This document shows, in pieces, positions 1-7,176 of a DNA stretch of 17,859 bases. A program made the position numbers and the translations under genes. Positions within the stretch are counted from its first letter, which is position 1. Each line of letters begins with the position of its first letter. Source of the DNA: Sva-07 sp041686315 (GTDB lineage Bacteria; Actinomycetota; Acidimicrobiia; Acidimicrobiales; Ilumatobacteraceae). The stretch spans positions 1 to 17,859 of the forward strand of contig JAWLEC010000055.1 of NCBI GenBank assembly GCA_041686315.1, in the 5' to 3' direction. The notes below the pieces were generated by a model, which searched no databases, was not told where the DNA came from, and saw only the letters and a list, made by a program, of their open reading frames with translations.

Positions 1-1065
1 GCCCCGATCGCACAACTCGCTCGCCAGGGTGTCGGTACCCTGCACGGGGACGAGGATGTCGGCTCCGCCGTGGGTGAGGTACACCGGAGCCGATCCGGGA
101 GCGGCCCCGATGCTGTTCAGATCGGTGAGGATGTCCCACGCCGGCACGTCGTCGGGGACGAGCGCCCAGACGTCAGCGGGTTCCCGCTCGGCGGCGAGCG
201 CCGCGACGTCGCCGACACAGGAGTCGAGGGCTTCACTCGCCAGCGTCAGCGCTTCCGGGCTACCGAGGTCCTCGAGCCCGGTGTTCGTGTACACCGTCGC
301 CCACGACACCACGGTCTGCGCGGTGACGGGCAGCAAAGTCGACGTCGTGAACCCGGGATCGAGGAACAGGGCCAGGTCGGTGGGTGGCGACGCTGCGGCG
401 ACGGCCACCAGATCGAGTTCGGGGGCGTAGCGATCGGCGACCGCCCGGGCGGAGAGGGCGGCGTGACCTCCCTGCGAATGCCCCCACGTGACGACGGTGT
501 CGTCGCCGCCGAACTCACGGGCGGCCCGGGCGATGTCGAGGACGGCTCGGCCCTGTGACTCCAGCACGAGGTACGGGTGCACGCCCTCGGATCCGAGCCC
601 GTCGTAGTCGGGGGCCATCACGACGAAGCCGGCGTCCAGCAACGGTTGTGCGCCGTCGATCGTGAACGGCTCGGTCAGCGACGGCGCACAACCGGTGCCG
701 ATGCCGACCGTCGGATGGTTCCACACGGCGACGGGCATCGACCCCGGAGTCGAGGGGTCCACTCCGGCCGGCAGGATTGCCACACCGGTGAGGTGCACCG
801 TGTCGCCCGCCGGAGTGGTCGACGAGTACGTCACCCGGAGGCCGGTGCCGCCGACCGCCTCGAGTGTGATCGGCTCACTCGCCACGAGGGTGCCCGGTGG
901 CATGTCCGGCCGGGCGCCGGGCGACCGGTAGTAGCCGATGTCGCCCGGGATCGTGGTGTCAGCCATCCCGTCGGCTGTTGCGTCGGCCGCAGATCCGTCC
1001 CGCGAATCGCCGCTGCAGGCCACGCCGGTCAGGAGCAGGGCTGCGGCGACGGCGAGGCGATGCAC
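1..1065 (-). CDS. Secreted lipoprotein lipase/esterase (alpha/beta hydrolase), 3' end missing
   Basis: The gene reads leftward off the window edge and 355 codons are visible. The GTG start at 1065 gives a short lipoprotein signal (MHRLAVAAALLLTGVAC) whose lipobox Cys is residue 17, so the protein is probably exported and lipid-anchored. An alpha/beta-hydrolase fold follows: an oxyanion-region WNHPTVGIGTGCAPS, then PDYDGLGSEGVHPYL, the nucleophile elbow TWGHSQGGH with Ser197, and HGGADILVPVQGT with the probable catalytic Asp336. The catalytic His would lie beyond the edge. The pattern matches the secretory lipase (LIP, PF03583) group of actinobacteria, which hydrolyses acyl esters outside the membrane; the exact substrate cannot be read. 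A TACGGT -10-like hexamer ends 6 nt before the GTG, which suggests a leaderless mRNA. Confidence 0.88.
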   Translation of the reverse strand, partial: MHRLAVAAALLLTGVACSGDSRDGSAADATADGMADTTIPGDIGYYRSPGARPDMPPGTLVASEPITLEAVGGTGLRVTYSSTTPAGDTVHLTGVAILPAGVDPSTPGSMPVAVWNHPTVGIGTGCAPSLTEPFTIDGAQPLLDAGFVVMAPDYDGLGSEGVHPYLVLESQGRAVLDIARAAREFGGDDTVVTWGHSQGGHAALSARAVADRYAPELDLVAVAAASPPTDLALFLDPGFTTSTLLPVTAQTVVSWATVYTNTGLEDLGSPEALTLASEALDSCVGDVAALAAEREPADVWALVPDDVPAWDILTDLNSIGAAPGSAPVYLTHGGADILVPVQGTDTLASELCDRG

Positions 1066-1077
1066 ACCACCACCGTA
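1066..1077 (-). promoter_or_regulatory. Putative -10 element for a leaderless lipase mRNA
   Basis: Read on the minus strand, TACGGT (1077-1072) is followed by six bases (GGTGGT) and then the GTG at 1065. TAnnnT spaced 6-8 nt from ATG/GTG is the usual actinobacterial leaderless arrangement. No good -35 is seen; the expected -35 position falls inside the 15-bp tandem repeat. Confidence 0.4.
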
Positions 1078-1090
1078 CGGACGGCCGTTG

Positions 1091-1135
1091 CCGGTCCACA
1101 CGCAGCCCGTCCACACGCAGCCGGTCCACACGCAG
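1091..1135. repeat. Three tandem 15-bp repeats between the lipase and pheS
   Basis: CCGGTCCACACGCAG occurs at 1091-1105 and again at 1121-1135. The middle copy at 1106-1120 differs by one base (CCCGTCCACACGCAG). The block lies in the divergent intergenic region, just upstream of the predicted lipase -10 and about 36 bp before the predicted pheS-leader -10. It could be a repeated protein-binding site or simple slippage. Confidence 0.85.
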
Positions 1136-1170
1136 GCGGTGCGGAACTGGTCCGTCCGGGCGATCACCGC

Positions 1171-1176
1171 TAGCCT
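1171..1176 (+). promoter_or_regulatory. Putative -10 of the pheST transcript
   Basis: TAGCCT fits TAnnnT and ends 7 nt before a GTG at 1184 that opens a 12-codon ORF, so transcription probably begins at or next to that codon. No convincing -35 is present 16-19 bp upstream. Confidence 0.4.
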
Positions 1177-1183
1177 GCGCACC

Positions 1184-1222
1184 GTGAGCTTGCAGTTGCA
1201 GCGATTTCAGTGCCCCGGCTGA
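1184..1222 (+). CDS. Candidate pheST leader peptide (12 aa)
   Basis: GTG at 1184 opens the short ORF MSLQLQRFQCPG, ending in TGA at 1220-1222. It would be translated from a leaderless mRNA start. It contains one Phe codon, TTT (1205-1207), a codon that looks rare here because Phe in pheS and pheT is written TTC. The stop codon falls in the loop of a strong hairpin (1210-1233), so a ribosome finishing or stalling on this peptide would change folding of the mRNA ahead of pheS. This is how amino-acid attenuators work, but a single Phe codon is weaker than the runs in classical pheS leaders. The identification is inferred from position and layout only. Confidence 0.35.
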   Translation: MSLQLQRFQCPG

Positions 1223-1268
1223 ACCGGGGACACACGCTCCTGCGTCACGTGTTCGGGTTCATCCGGGG
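1210..1268 (+). promoter_or_regulatory. Candidate attenuator: mutually exclusive hairpins before pheS
   Basis: Hairpin A pairs GTGCCCCGG (1210-1218) with CCGGGGaCAC (1224-1233), with one bulged A and a CTGAA loop that holds the leader stop codon. Two alternatives compete with it. TGAACC (1220-1225) is complementary to GGTTCA (1256-1261), and CCCCGG (1213-1218) is also complementary to a second CCGGGG at 1263-1268. None of these is followed by a T tract, so any termination would be of the U-less actinobacterial type or Rho-dependent, or control could be over translation. Confidence 0.35.
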
Positions 1269-1322
1269 CCGCCCTCCCGACCGCCCTGCCTGCGCCTGCA
1301 ACCGACCCACGAAAGGCTTCCC

Positions 1323-2336
1323 GTGCTCACCGACATCACCGCCGCCCGCGATGCGGCGCTCGCCGCAGTCGACGACGCCAGCTCCGTCGACGACGTCGCC
1401 GCACTCACCACGCGGCTGATCGGCAAGAAGGGCGATCTCGCCCAGCTCAAGACGCGACTCGGCTCGCTCGAGACGATCGAGGAGAAGAAGGCCGCCGGAC
1501 AGGCCATCAACGATGCCATCGCCGCCGTCACCGCCGCGCTCGACACGCGACGCGAGGAACTCGCCTCCGAGGCGCTCACCGCCCGGGTCGAGCGGGAGCG
1601 ACTCGACCTCACCGAGTTCGTCGGCAAGCCGCGCCGGGGTCATGCCCACCTCGTCACCCAGGCGTGGGAGCACCTCGAGGACGTGTTCATCGGTCTCGGC
1701 TTCCAGGTCGCCGAGGGTCCGGAAGTGGAGACCGACTGGCACAACTTCGAAGCCCTCAACATGCCGGTCGGTCACCCGGCGCGAGGGGAGTGGGACACAC
1801 TGTTCGTCGACCACGTCCCACCCGGTGGATCACCCGGCACCACCGTGCTGCGCACGCACACGTCCCCCGTGCAGATCCGCACGATGCTCGAGACCGAGCC
1901 GCCGATCTACATCGTCGCTCCGGGCCGGGTGTTCCGCCGCGACACCCCCGATGCCACCCACATGCCGGTGTTCCACCAGATCGAGGGGCTCGTGATCGAC
2001 CGCGACATCTCGATGAGTGACCTCGCCGGCACGATCGAAGCGTTCACCAAGGCGTTCTTCGGGCCGGGGTTCACGTCCCGCCTGCGTCCGAGCTACTTCC
2101 CGTTCACCGAGCCGTCGGCCGAGTTCGACATCCAGCGTCCCGACGGGAGCTGGATCGAGCTGGGCGGCTGCGGGATGGTGCACCCCAACGTGCTGCGTGC
2201 GGGCGGGCTGGATCCCGAGGAGTGGAGCGGGTTCGCCTTCGGATTCGGGATCGACCGGATGGCCAAGGAACGCCACGGCGTCGAGGACATCCGCGACATG
2301 TACGCCAACGACATCCGCTTCATGGAGCAGTTCTGA
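1323..2336 (+). CDS. pheS: Phenylalanyl-tRNA synthetase alpha subunit
   Basis: Catalytic subunit of the (alpha-beta)2 cytoplasmic enzyme that charges tRNA-Phe with phenylalanine using ATP. The 337 residues are normal for the bacterial subunit. Residues 1-95 form the N-terminal coiled-coil arm (GKKGDLAQLKTRLGSL), which contacts tRNA. The class II catalytic core follows: motif 1 region about 107-145, motif 2 at 202-222 (RVFRRDTPDATHMPVFHQIEG), and motif 3 at 303-327 with the FGIDR signature (308-312). The GTG start is supported by an AAAGG ribosome-binding site at 1312-1316. The stop overlaps the pheT start by one base (TGATG), so the two subunits are translationally coupled. Confidence 0.98.
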   Translation: MLTDITAARDAALAAVDDASSVDDVAALTTRLIGKKGDLAQLKTRLGSLETIEEKKAAGQAINDAIAAVTAALDTRREELASEALTARVERERLDLTEFVGKPRRGHAHLVTQAWEHLEDVFIGLGFQVAEGPEVETDWHNFEALNMPVGHPARGEWDTLFVDHVPPGGSPGTTVLRTHTSPVQIRTMLETEPPIYIVAPGRVFRRDTPDATHMPVFHQIEGLVIDRDISMSDLAGTIEAFTKAFFGPGFTSRLRPSYFPFTEPSAEFDIQRPDGSWIELGGCGMVHPNVLRAGGLDPEEWSGFAFGFGIDRMAKERHGVEDIRDMYANDIRFMEQF

Positions 2337-4702
2337 TGAAGGTTCTCCTGTCCTGGCTCGGCGACTACGGCGACTTCGGTGATCCCACCGATGCCGCTGC
2401 GGTGCGGCGCGTGGCCGACACGCTCACGTCGCTCGGACTCGAGGTCGATTCGGTGGAGACGGTGGGCTCCTCCGTGCCCGGCGTGGTCACCGCACGGGTG
2501 TTGCGCCTCGAACAGCATCCCGACGCCGCCAAGGTGCAGCGCGTCTACGTCGACGCCGGCGACGGCGAGGAGCGCCACGTGTGGTGCGGCGCATTCAACA
2601 TGGCGGTCGGTGACGTGGTGCCGCTCGCGACGCTGGGCACGACGATGCCCAACGGGATGACGATCGAGCGCCGCGGCATCCTGGGTGTCGACTCGGAGGG
2701 GATGCTGTGCTCGGCCAGCGAACTCGGCCTCGGCGACGATCACTCGGGCATCCATGTCCTGCCGGCGGAGGCTCCGCTGGGCGTGCCCTACGGCGAGGCG
2801 CTCGGGCTGAAGCCCGACGTGTTGATCGACGCCGACGTCACGCGCAACCGTCCCGACTGCTGGGGCTACGTGGGCATTGCCCGCGATCTGGCGGCGAAGC
2901 TCGGTGTCGAGTTCCGTCCGCCCGCACCGACGCTGCCGGCGCCGGGAGCGGAGCGGCGTGCGCCCGTCGAGCTCGTCGACGGTGACCGGTGCGCCAGGTT
3001 CACGAGCACCGTGATCTCCGGCGTGGAGGTGCGTCCGTCGGCGGACTGGATGGCCCGGCGTCTGGCCGCTGCCGGGATGCGCCCGATCAACAACGTCGTC
3101 GACGTGAGCAACTACGTGATGCTCGAGTTGAACCAGCCGAACCACGCCTACGACCTCGACACCCTCGGTGGCGGTGGCTTCCGTGTCCGGCTCGCCCGTG
3201 ACGGCGAACAGCTCACCACGCTCGACGGGGAGGTCCGGACGTTCACGTCCGACGACCTGTTCATCTGCGACGCGGATGACGTGCCGATCGGCGTGGGCGG
3301 TGTGATGGGCGGCCTCGACACCGAGATCAGCGACAGCACCACCACCATCGCTCTCGAGATGGCCTGGTTCGAGCCGGTCGCCATCGGCCGGACCGTCACC
3401 CGCACCAATCTTCGGTCGGAGGCGTCGGTTCGCTTCGAGCGCGGGGTCGATCCCGAGGGGATGCCGTCGGCGATCGCCCGCTTCGTCGAATTGTTGTCGG
3501 AGACGTGCCCCGACCTCGTGGTGCACGCCGGCGTCGTCGACGCGCGTTCCGACGACCTGCCACCGGAGCACCGCACCGCCAGGGTTCGCATCTCCGAGGT
3601 GAATCGCATCCTCGGCACCTCGCTGACGGCCGACGTCCTGCCCGGCCTGCTCGACCCGATCGGATTCACGGTGGCGGGCGACGGGGACGTCCGCACGGTG
3701 GAGCTGCCCACCTGGCGCCCGGATTCCACCGCGGAGGTCGACGTCATCGAGGAGGTGGCGCGCCACTACGGCTACGACCGGATCGGCAAGACCGTTCCGA
3801 AGTCGGTCGTGCACGGCGAGTTGAGCGAGCGCCAGCACCGTCGTCGCCTCGTGCGCGAGGTGCTGCTCGGGTTGGGGATCTCCGAAGCGATGCCCAACCC
3901 GTTCCTGGCCCCGAACGCCCTGGCCGACGCCGGCGTCCCCGGCGAGGCGATCACGATCTCCAACCCGCTCGTGTCGGAGGAGAGTGTGTTGCGCACGTCG
4001 TTGCGTCCCGGCCTCCTCGGGGCGGTCGCCTTCAACGAGTCGCACCGCCGTACCGGGGTGCGGTTGTTCGAGATCGGACACGTCTACCCGCCCGGCGACG
4101 GAGAGCTGCCCGACGAGTACGAAGCGCTCACCGTGGTCCTCGCAGGCGCCGAGGCGCCCGAGGCGGTGGCGGTGTGGCGCGAGTTGTCGGCGGCCCTCGG
4201 AGCCGGAGCGCGTCTCGACCAGTCACGTGTACCGAGCGGCCTGCACGCCACGCGTTCGGCGACCCTGCAGGCCGGTCGGGAACCGCTCGGCGCACTGGGG
4301 GAGGTGGCGCCGGAGGTGCTCGCCAGGTTCGACGTGAGCGAGCGAGTTGCGATCCTCGAACTCGACCTCGACCAGTTGCTCGACCGCCGGCCCAGGCCCG
4401 CCCAGTGGAAGCCCACGAGCAGGTACCCGTCGAGTGATCTCGATCTGGCCTTCGTGGTGCCCGAGTCCATCCCGGCCGAGCGCGTGGAGAAGGCGATCCG
4501 CCAGGGCTCCGGCAACCTCCTGGTGGACGTCGACCTCTTCGACGTGTACCGGGGTGAGCGGGTGCCCGACGACACCCGTTCGCTCGCCTACCGGGTGCGG
4601 CTGCAGGCGAGCGACCGGAACCTCACCGACGCCGACGTGGCCGACGTCCGTCGCGGGGTCGAGGCCGCGACGACCAAGCTGGGCGCACAGCTGCGAGGCT
4701 GA
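2336..4702 (+). CDS. pheT: Phenylalanyl-tRNA synthetase beta subunit
   Basis: 788-residue partner of PheS, needed for tRNA binding and for editing mischarged Tyr-tRNA-Phe. The start is the ATG sharing its A with the pheS TGA, with GGAG at 2324-2327; longer upstream readings only run into pheS. Domains in order: N-terminal B1 segment starting MKVLLSWLGDYGDF; EMAP/tRNA-binding OB fold about 45-155 (PGVVTARVLRLEQHPDAAKV); B3/4 editing domain with RPINNVVDVSNYVMLELNQP; B5 DNA-binding-like domain around RISEVNRILGTSL; class II-like core; and C-terminal FDX-ACB anticodon-binding domain over the last 95 or so residues (WKPTSRYPSSDLDLAFVV to the end). It is complete and unremarkable. Confidence 0.98.
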   Translation: MKVLLSWLGDYGDFGDPTDAAAVRRVADTLTSLGLEVDSVETVGSSVPGVVTARVLRLEQHPDAAKVQRVYVDAGDGEERHVWCGAFNMAVGDVVPLATLGTTMPNGMTIERRGILGVDSEGMLCSASELGLGDDHSGIHVLPAEAPLGVPYGEALGLKPDVLIDADVTRNRPDCWGYVGIARDLAAKLGVEFRPPAPTLPAPGAERRAPVELVDGDRCARFTSTVISGVEVRPSADWMARRLAAAGMRPINNVVDVSNYVMLELNQPNHAYDLDTLGGGGFRVRLARDGEQLTTLDGEVRTFTSDDLFICDADDVPIGVGGVMGGLDTEISDSTTTIALEMAWFEPVAIGRTVTRTNLRSEASVRFERGVDPEGMPSAIARFVELLSETCPDLVVHAGVVDARSDDLPPEHRTARVRISEVNRILGTSLTADVLPGLLDPIGFTVAGDGDVRTVELPTWRPDSTAEVDVIEEVARHYGYDRIGKTVPKSVVHGELSERQHRRRLVREVLLGLGISEAMPNPFLAPNALADAGVPGEAITISNPLVSEESVLRTSLRPGLLGAVAFNESHRRTGVRLFEIGHVYPPGDGELPDEYEALTVVLAGAEAPEAVAVWRELSAALGAGARLDQSRVPSGLHATRSATLQAGREPLGALGEVAPEVLARFDVSERVAILELDLDQLLDRRPRPAQWKPTSRYPSSDLDLAFVVPESIPAERVEKAIRQGSGNLLVDVDLFDVYRGERVPDDTRSLAYRVRLQASDRNLTDADVADVRRGVEAATTKLGAQLRG

Positions 4703-4706
4703 CGGC

Positions 4707-5096
4707 GTGGGTGCTCCCGGAGAGACCGACCTGGCCGGCATGCTGGCGAAGCTCGCCGTCGAGCGGCGGCCCGGCGTGTTCACCTACATCGCCGTGCAGG
4801 TACCCACTCCGGGCCTGCTGGCCGCCGCGCAGGCGGTGGTGAAGGAAGGGGAGCTGACCACCATCGTGTTACCGGTGGAGGCTGCCCAGCGGGCCGGCCA
4901 GCCCGTGGTGGTACGGCTCGCATGGCTCACGCTCACGGTGCACTCCAGCCTCGAGGCGATCGGCCTCACCGCCGCGGTCAGCGCTCGGCTCACCGAGAAG
5001 GGCATTGCCTGCAACGTGTTGGCCGGCTACCACCACGACCACCTGCTGGTGCCGCTCGAACGCGTCGACGACGCCGTCGGAGCCCTCGTCGCCTGA
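4707..5096 (+). CDS. ACT-domain protein, third gene of the pheST operon
   Basis: 129-residue cytoplasmic protein with the fold pattern of the small two-ACT-domain family (DUF2241/COG3602 type, ACT_3 plus ACT_7). An N-terminal strand-turn segment (GVFTYIAVQVPTP) is followed by a second ACT unit (VRLAWLTLTVHSSLEAIGLTAAVSARL) and the family-typical C-terminal block NVLAGYHHDHLLVPLERVDDAV. ACT domains bind amino acids and act allosterically, but no catalytic domain is attached and the ligand of this family is unknown. The GTG start lies 4 nt after the pheT stop, with GAGG at 4695-4698, so it should be cotranscribed with pheST. Phenylalanine sensing is an attractive idea from context only. Confidence 0.85.
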   Translation: MGAPGETDLAGMLAKLAVERRPGVFTYIAVQVPTPGLLAAAQAVVKEGELTTIVLPVEAAQRAGQPVVVRLAWLTLTVHSSLEAIGLTAAVSARLTEKGIACNVLAGYHHDHLLVPLERVDDAVGALVA

Positions 5097-5100
5097 TGCG

Positions 5101-5123
5101 CCGGGGTGCTTCGTCACCCCTGG
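5101..5123. terminator. Hairpin between convergent ACT gene and KaiC gene, probable bidirectional terminator
   Basis: GGGGTG (5103-5108) pairs with CACCCC (5115-5120) around a six-base loop. The stem is extended by CC/GG (5101-5102 with 5122-5123) across one bulged T. It sits in the 17-bp gap between two convergent genes and includes the stop codon of the leftward one. There is no T tract on either strand, as is common for actinobacterial terminators. Confidence 0.5.
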
Positions 5124-6505
5124 AGTCTGCTCACGTCCAATGGTTCGCCGAGTTCGATGCCGTCGGAGGAGATCCGGAACTCCTTGATGGTCGACGAGTT
5201 GTCGGATCCTCTGGCCTTGAGCACGGTGAGCGCCCGCTTCATCTCCGAGCCGTGCTGGACGTGCTGGAGCAGGATCACGTTGTCGGCGACGTGAGACATG
5301 CCGAGTTCGCTGAGCCGCGTGGTGCGGAAGAGTTCCATCGTCTCGTAGGTGAGCATGGCGTTGACGCCATGCTGTGCGCAGCGTTGCACCAGCGAGTACA
5401 GGAACTCCCGTAGGCGTGTCGGGTCGGAGGTTGCCAACATCAGGTCGTTCAGGCTGTCGATGACCAGCCGCTGGGCGCCGGCCGTCTCCAGTCGGTCGAG
5501 GACGTCGTAGATGAGCTCGTCGAGGTAGATGTCCACGGGCGAGCGATCCATGATGATCACGTGGGGGTCGTCGATGCGCCAGCCGAACCGGGAGACGATG
5601 CGGCTGAGTTGACTGCGATTCTCCTGGAGCGTGACGAACACCGCCTTCTCATCGAGTGCCGTGCCGGCGTAGGCGAAGTGCAGGCCCATCAATGTCTTGG
5701 CGGATCCCGTCGGTCCGGCCACGAGCGTGGTGGAACCGGACCAGTAGCCGTTCTCCAGGGACTCGTCGAGTGCGGGGATGCCGGTCGACCGACGTTCTGC
5801 GACGGCCATGGCCGATCCGGTGTCGCGGGGATCGGCGAGACGCGGGAAGACCACCAGCCCGTCGGCGGTGATGCGATACGCGTGGTCGCCGGAGTGGAAG
5901 TCGCTGCCGCGTAGCTTGCGGATGCTGAGGAGGCGGGTGGAGCGTTCCGACGTCCGCTTGATCTCGATGCCGATGACGGCGTCGGCAACGGCGAATTCCG
6001 GTGAGTTGGTTGCTTCGGCGTGCTCGTACTCGCCGACCCACAACGACGACACGGCGAGAGCGCTGAGCATTCCGGCGAGGTCGTGCAGGAAGCGACGGAA
6101 GTCGGCGTCGCTCGGCGAGAACGTCCGCAGTGCCCTGAAGCTGTCGATGACGATGATCCCGGGGTGGTGTTGCTTGATCAGCGAATCGATGCGCTCGCTG
6201 ACCGCGACGAGTCCGCCGTGGTGCACGGCGTCGCCGAGGTCGTCGTAGAACACCGAGCGCCCGACGAGTTCGGTGTCGAAGAACGACAGCTCCTGTCCGA
6301 ATCGCAACAGCTTGTCGAACGGTTCGGAGACCGTGGACAGATAGAGACCCGGGCGCTCGACCGTCGCATTGGCGAACAGGCACTGCTCGGCCAGGATCGT
6401 CTTGCCGGTCCCCGGAGCACCGACGACGAGCGTGATGGCGTCGGCGACGAGGCCGCCGCCCAGGATGCGGTCGAGCCGCTCGTTGCCGGTCGTCAGTCGT
6501 TGCAT
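5114..6505 (-). CDS. KaiC-like double-domain RecA-type ATPase
   Basis: 463 residues with two tandem KaiC domains, as in circadian clock KaiC but shorter. CI (about 1-230) has Walker A GAPGTGKT (29-36), Walker B IIVID (ending D121) and the typical end-of-domain motif RKLRGSDFHSGDHAYRIT. CII (about 236-463) has Walker A GPTGSAKT (264-271), Walker B LVIDS (347-351) and MSHVADNVILLQ (403-414) where KaiC carries its phosphorylation sites. By eye, the paired catalytic glutamates of KaiC are S60/E61 in CI and Q294/E295 in CII, so only the second Glu of each pair remains. The KaiC Ser431/Thr432 pair aligns to Ser404/His405. The ATG at 6505 shares its A with the stop of the upstream MerR-receiver gene (TGATG), which supports this start over longer readings. 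No kaiA or kaiB is nearby. It is probably a signalling ATPase rather than a clock core. Confidence 0.93.
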   Translation of the reverse strand: MQRLTTGNERLDRILGGGLVADAITLVVGAPGTGKTILAEQCLFANATVERPGLYLSTVSEPFDKLLRFGQELSFFDTELVGRSVFYDDLGDAVHHGGLVAVSERIDSLIKQHHPGIIVIDSFRALRTFSPSDADFRRFLHDLAGMLSALAVSSLWVGEYEHAEATNSPEFAVADAVIGIEIKRTSERSTRLLSIRKLRGSDFHSGDHAYRITADGLVVFPRLADPRDTGSAMAVAERRSTGIPALDESLENGYWSGSTTLVAGPTGSAKTLMGLHFAYAGTALDEKAVFVTLQENRSQLSRIVSRFGWRIDDPHVIIMDRSPVDIYLDELIYDVLDRLETAGAQRLVIDSLNDLMLATSDPTRLREFLYSLVQRCAQHGVNAMLTYETMELFRTTRLSELGMSHVADNVILLQHVQHGSEMKRALTVLKARGSDNSSTIKEFRISSDGIELGEPLDVSRLQG

Positions 6506-7176
6506 CAGCGAACTGTCGCCGTCGCGGGGCGGGTCAACGCACTGGAGTGCAACAGGTCTCGTACCGTCGACACGAAGAGCAATGGTGCCACCGGCTTGGC
6601 GAGAAAGGCGCTGGCTCCGGCTTCGATGGCCCGGTCGGAGAGATCGAGTGCGGACATCGCCAACACCGGTGCACCGCCGCCGGCCAGGCGGCCGCACAAC
6701 TCGAGCCCGCCGCCCGACATCATCAGCTCGACGATGGACAGGTGCGGCCGAACGTCGTCGAACCGTTGCTCGGCCTCCACGGAGTCCAACGCCACGACGA
6801 CCTCGTACCCCTCGGTCCGCAGGAAGTACTCCATCAGGTCGACCGCGTACCGGTCGCGTTCGGCGAGCAACACCACGACTCGCACGCGATCGGGTTCACC
6901 GCCGACGGGTGGGTTTTCGTCGTGCGTCCGAGCGGCGAGCAGACGATGTGCGGCCGACGGCGTCGTACCACCCGTCAACTGGTCGACGACGAATCGTAGT
7001 TGCTCCAACTCGTGGCGCGAATACACGCGTTGTCCACCGCTGCTGCGCGAGGGAACCACGACGCCGTAGCGGTCCTCCCATGCCCGTAGGGTCGCGGTTT
7101 CGATGCCCAACATCGATGCCACTGCGCCGATCGAGTAGATCGGCTGATCCCACGAGGAATTCCCGTGCATGGTCAT
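6505..7176 (-). CDS. MerR-type HTH fused to a degenerate response-regulator receiver
   Basis: 223 residues. Residues 13-80 are a MerR/MlrA-like winged helix (IYSIGAVASMLGIETATLRAWEDRYG, then GGQRVYSRHELEQL), which normally binds DNA. A linker (81-97) leads to a CheY-like receiver (98-208). In the receiver the phospho-acceptor Asp is replaced by Glu150 (SIVELMMSGGGLEL), and the usual N-terminal acidic pair is Glu106-Arg107 (LLAERD). The switch Ser175 (LAMSAL) and Lys194 (FLAKP) are kept. Glu at the acceptor site often mimics phosphorylation, so the domain may be locked or may respond to something other than a His kinase. The ATG at 7176 overlaps the STAS stop as ATGA; a second ATG two codons later is possible. 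Order HTH first, receiver last is unusual for a response regulator. Confidence 0.9.
   Translation of the reverse strand: MTMHGNSSWDQPIYSIGAVASMLGIETATLRAWEDRYGVVVPSRSSGGQRVYSRHELEQLRFVVDQLTGGTTPSAAHRLLAARTHDENPPVGGEPDRVRVVVLLAERDRYAVDLMEYFLRTEGYEVVVALDSVEAEQRFDDVRPHLSIVELMMSGGGLELCGRLAGGGAPVLAMSALDLSDRAIEAGASAFLAKPVAPLLFVSTVRDLLHSSALTRPATATVR

Noticed and set aside
1184..1322. T-box riboswitch before pheS
   Set aside because: No T-box core or specifier-loop architecture is present and the region is too short.
2093..4081. Long open frame of 662 codons on the minus strand opposite pheT
   Set aside because: Composition is Arg/His/Gly/Asp-rich without any recognisable domain, and it lies fully against a complete pheT; it is an artefact of high GC third positions.
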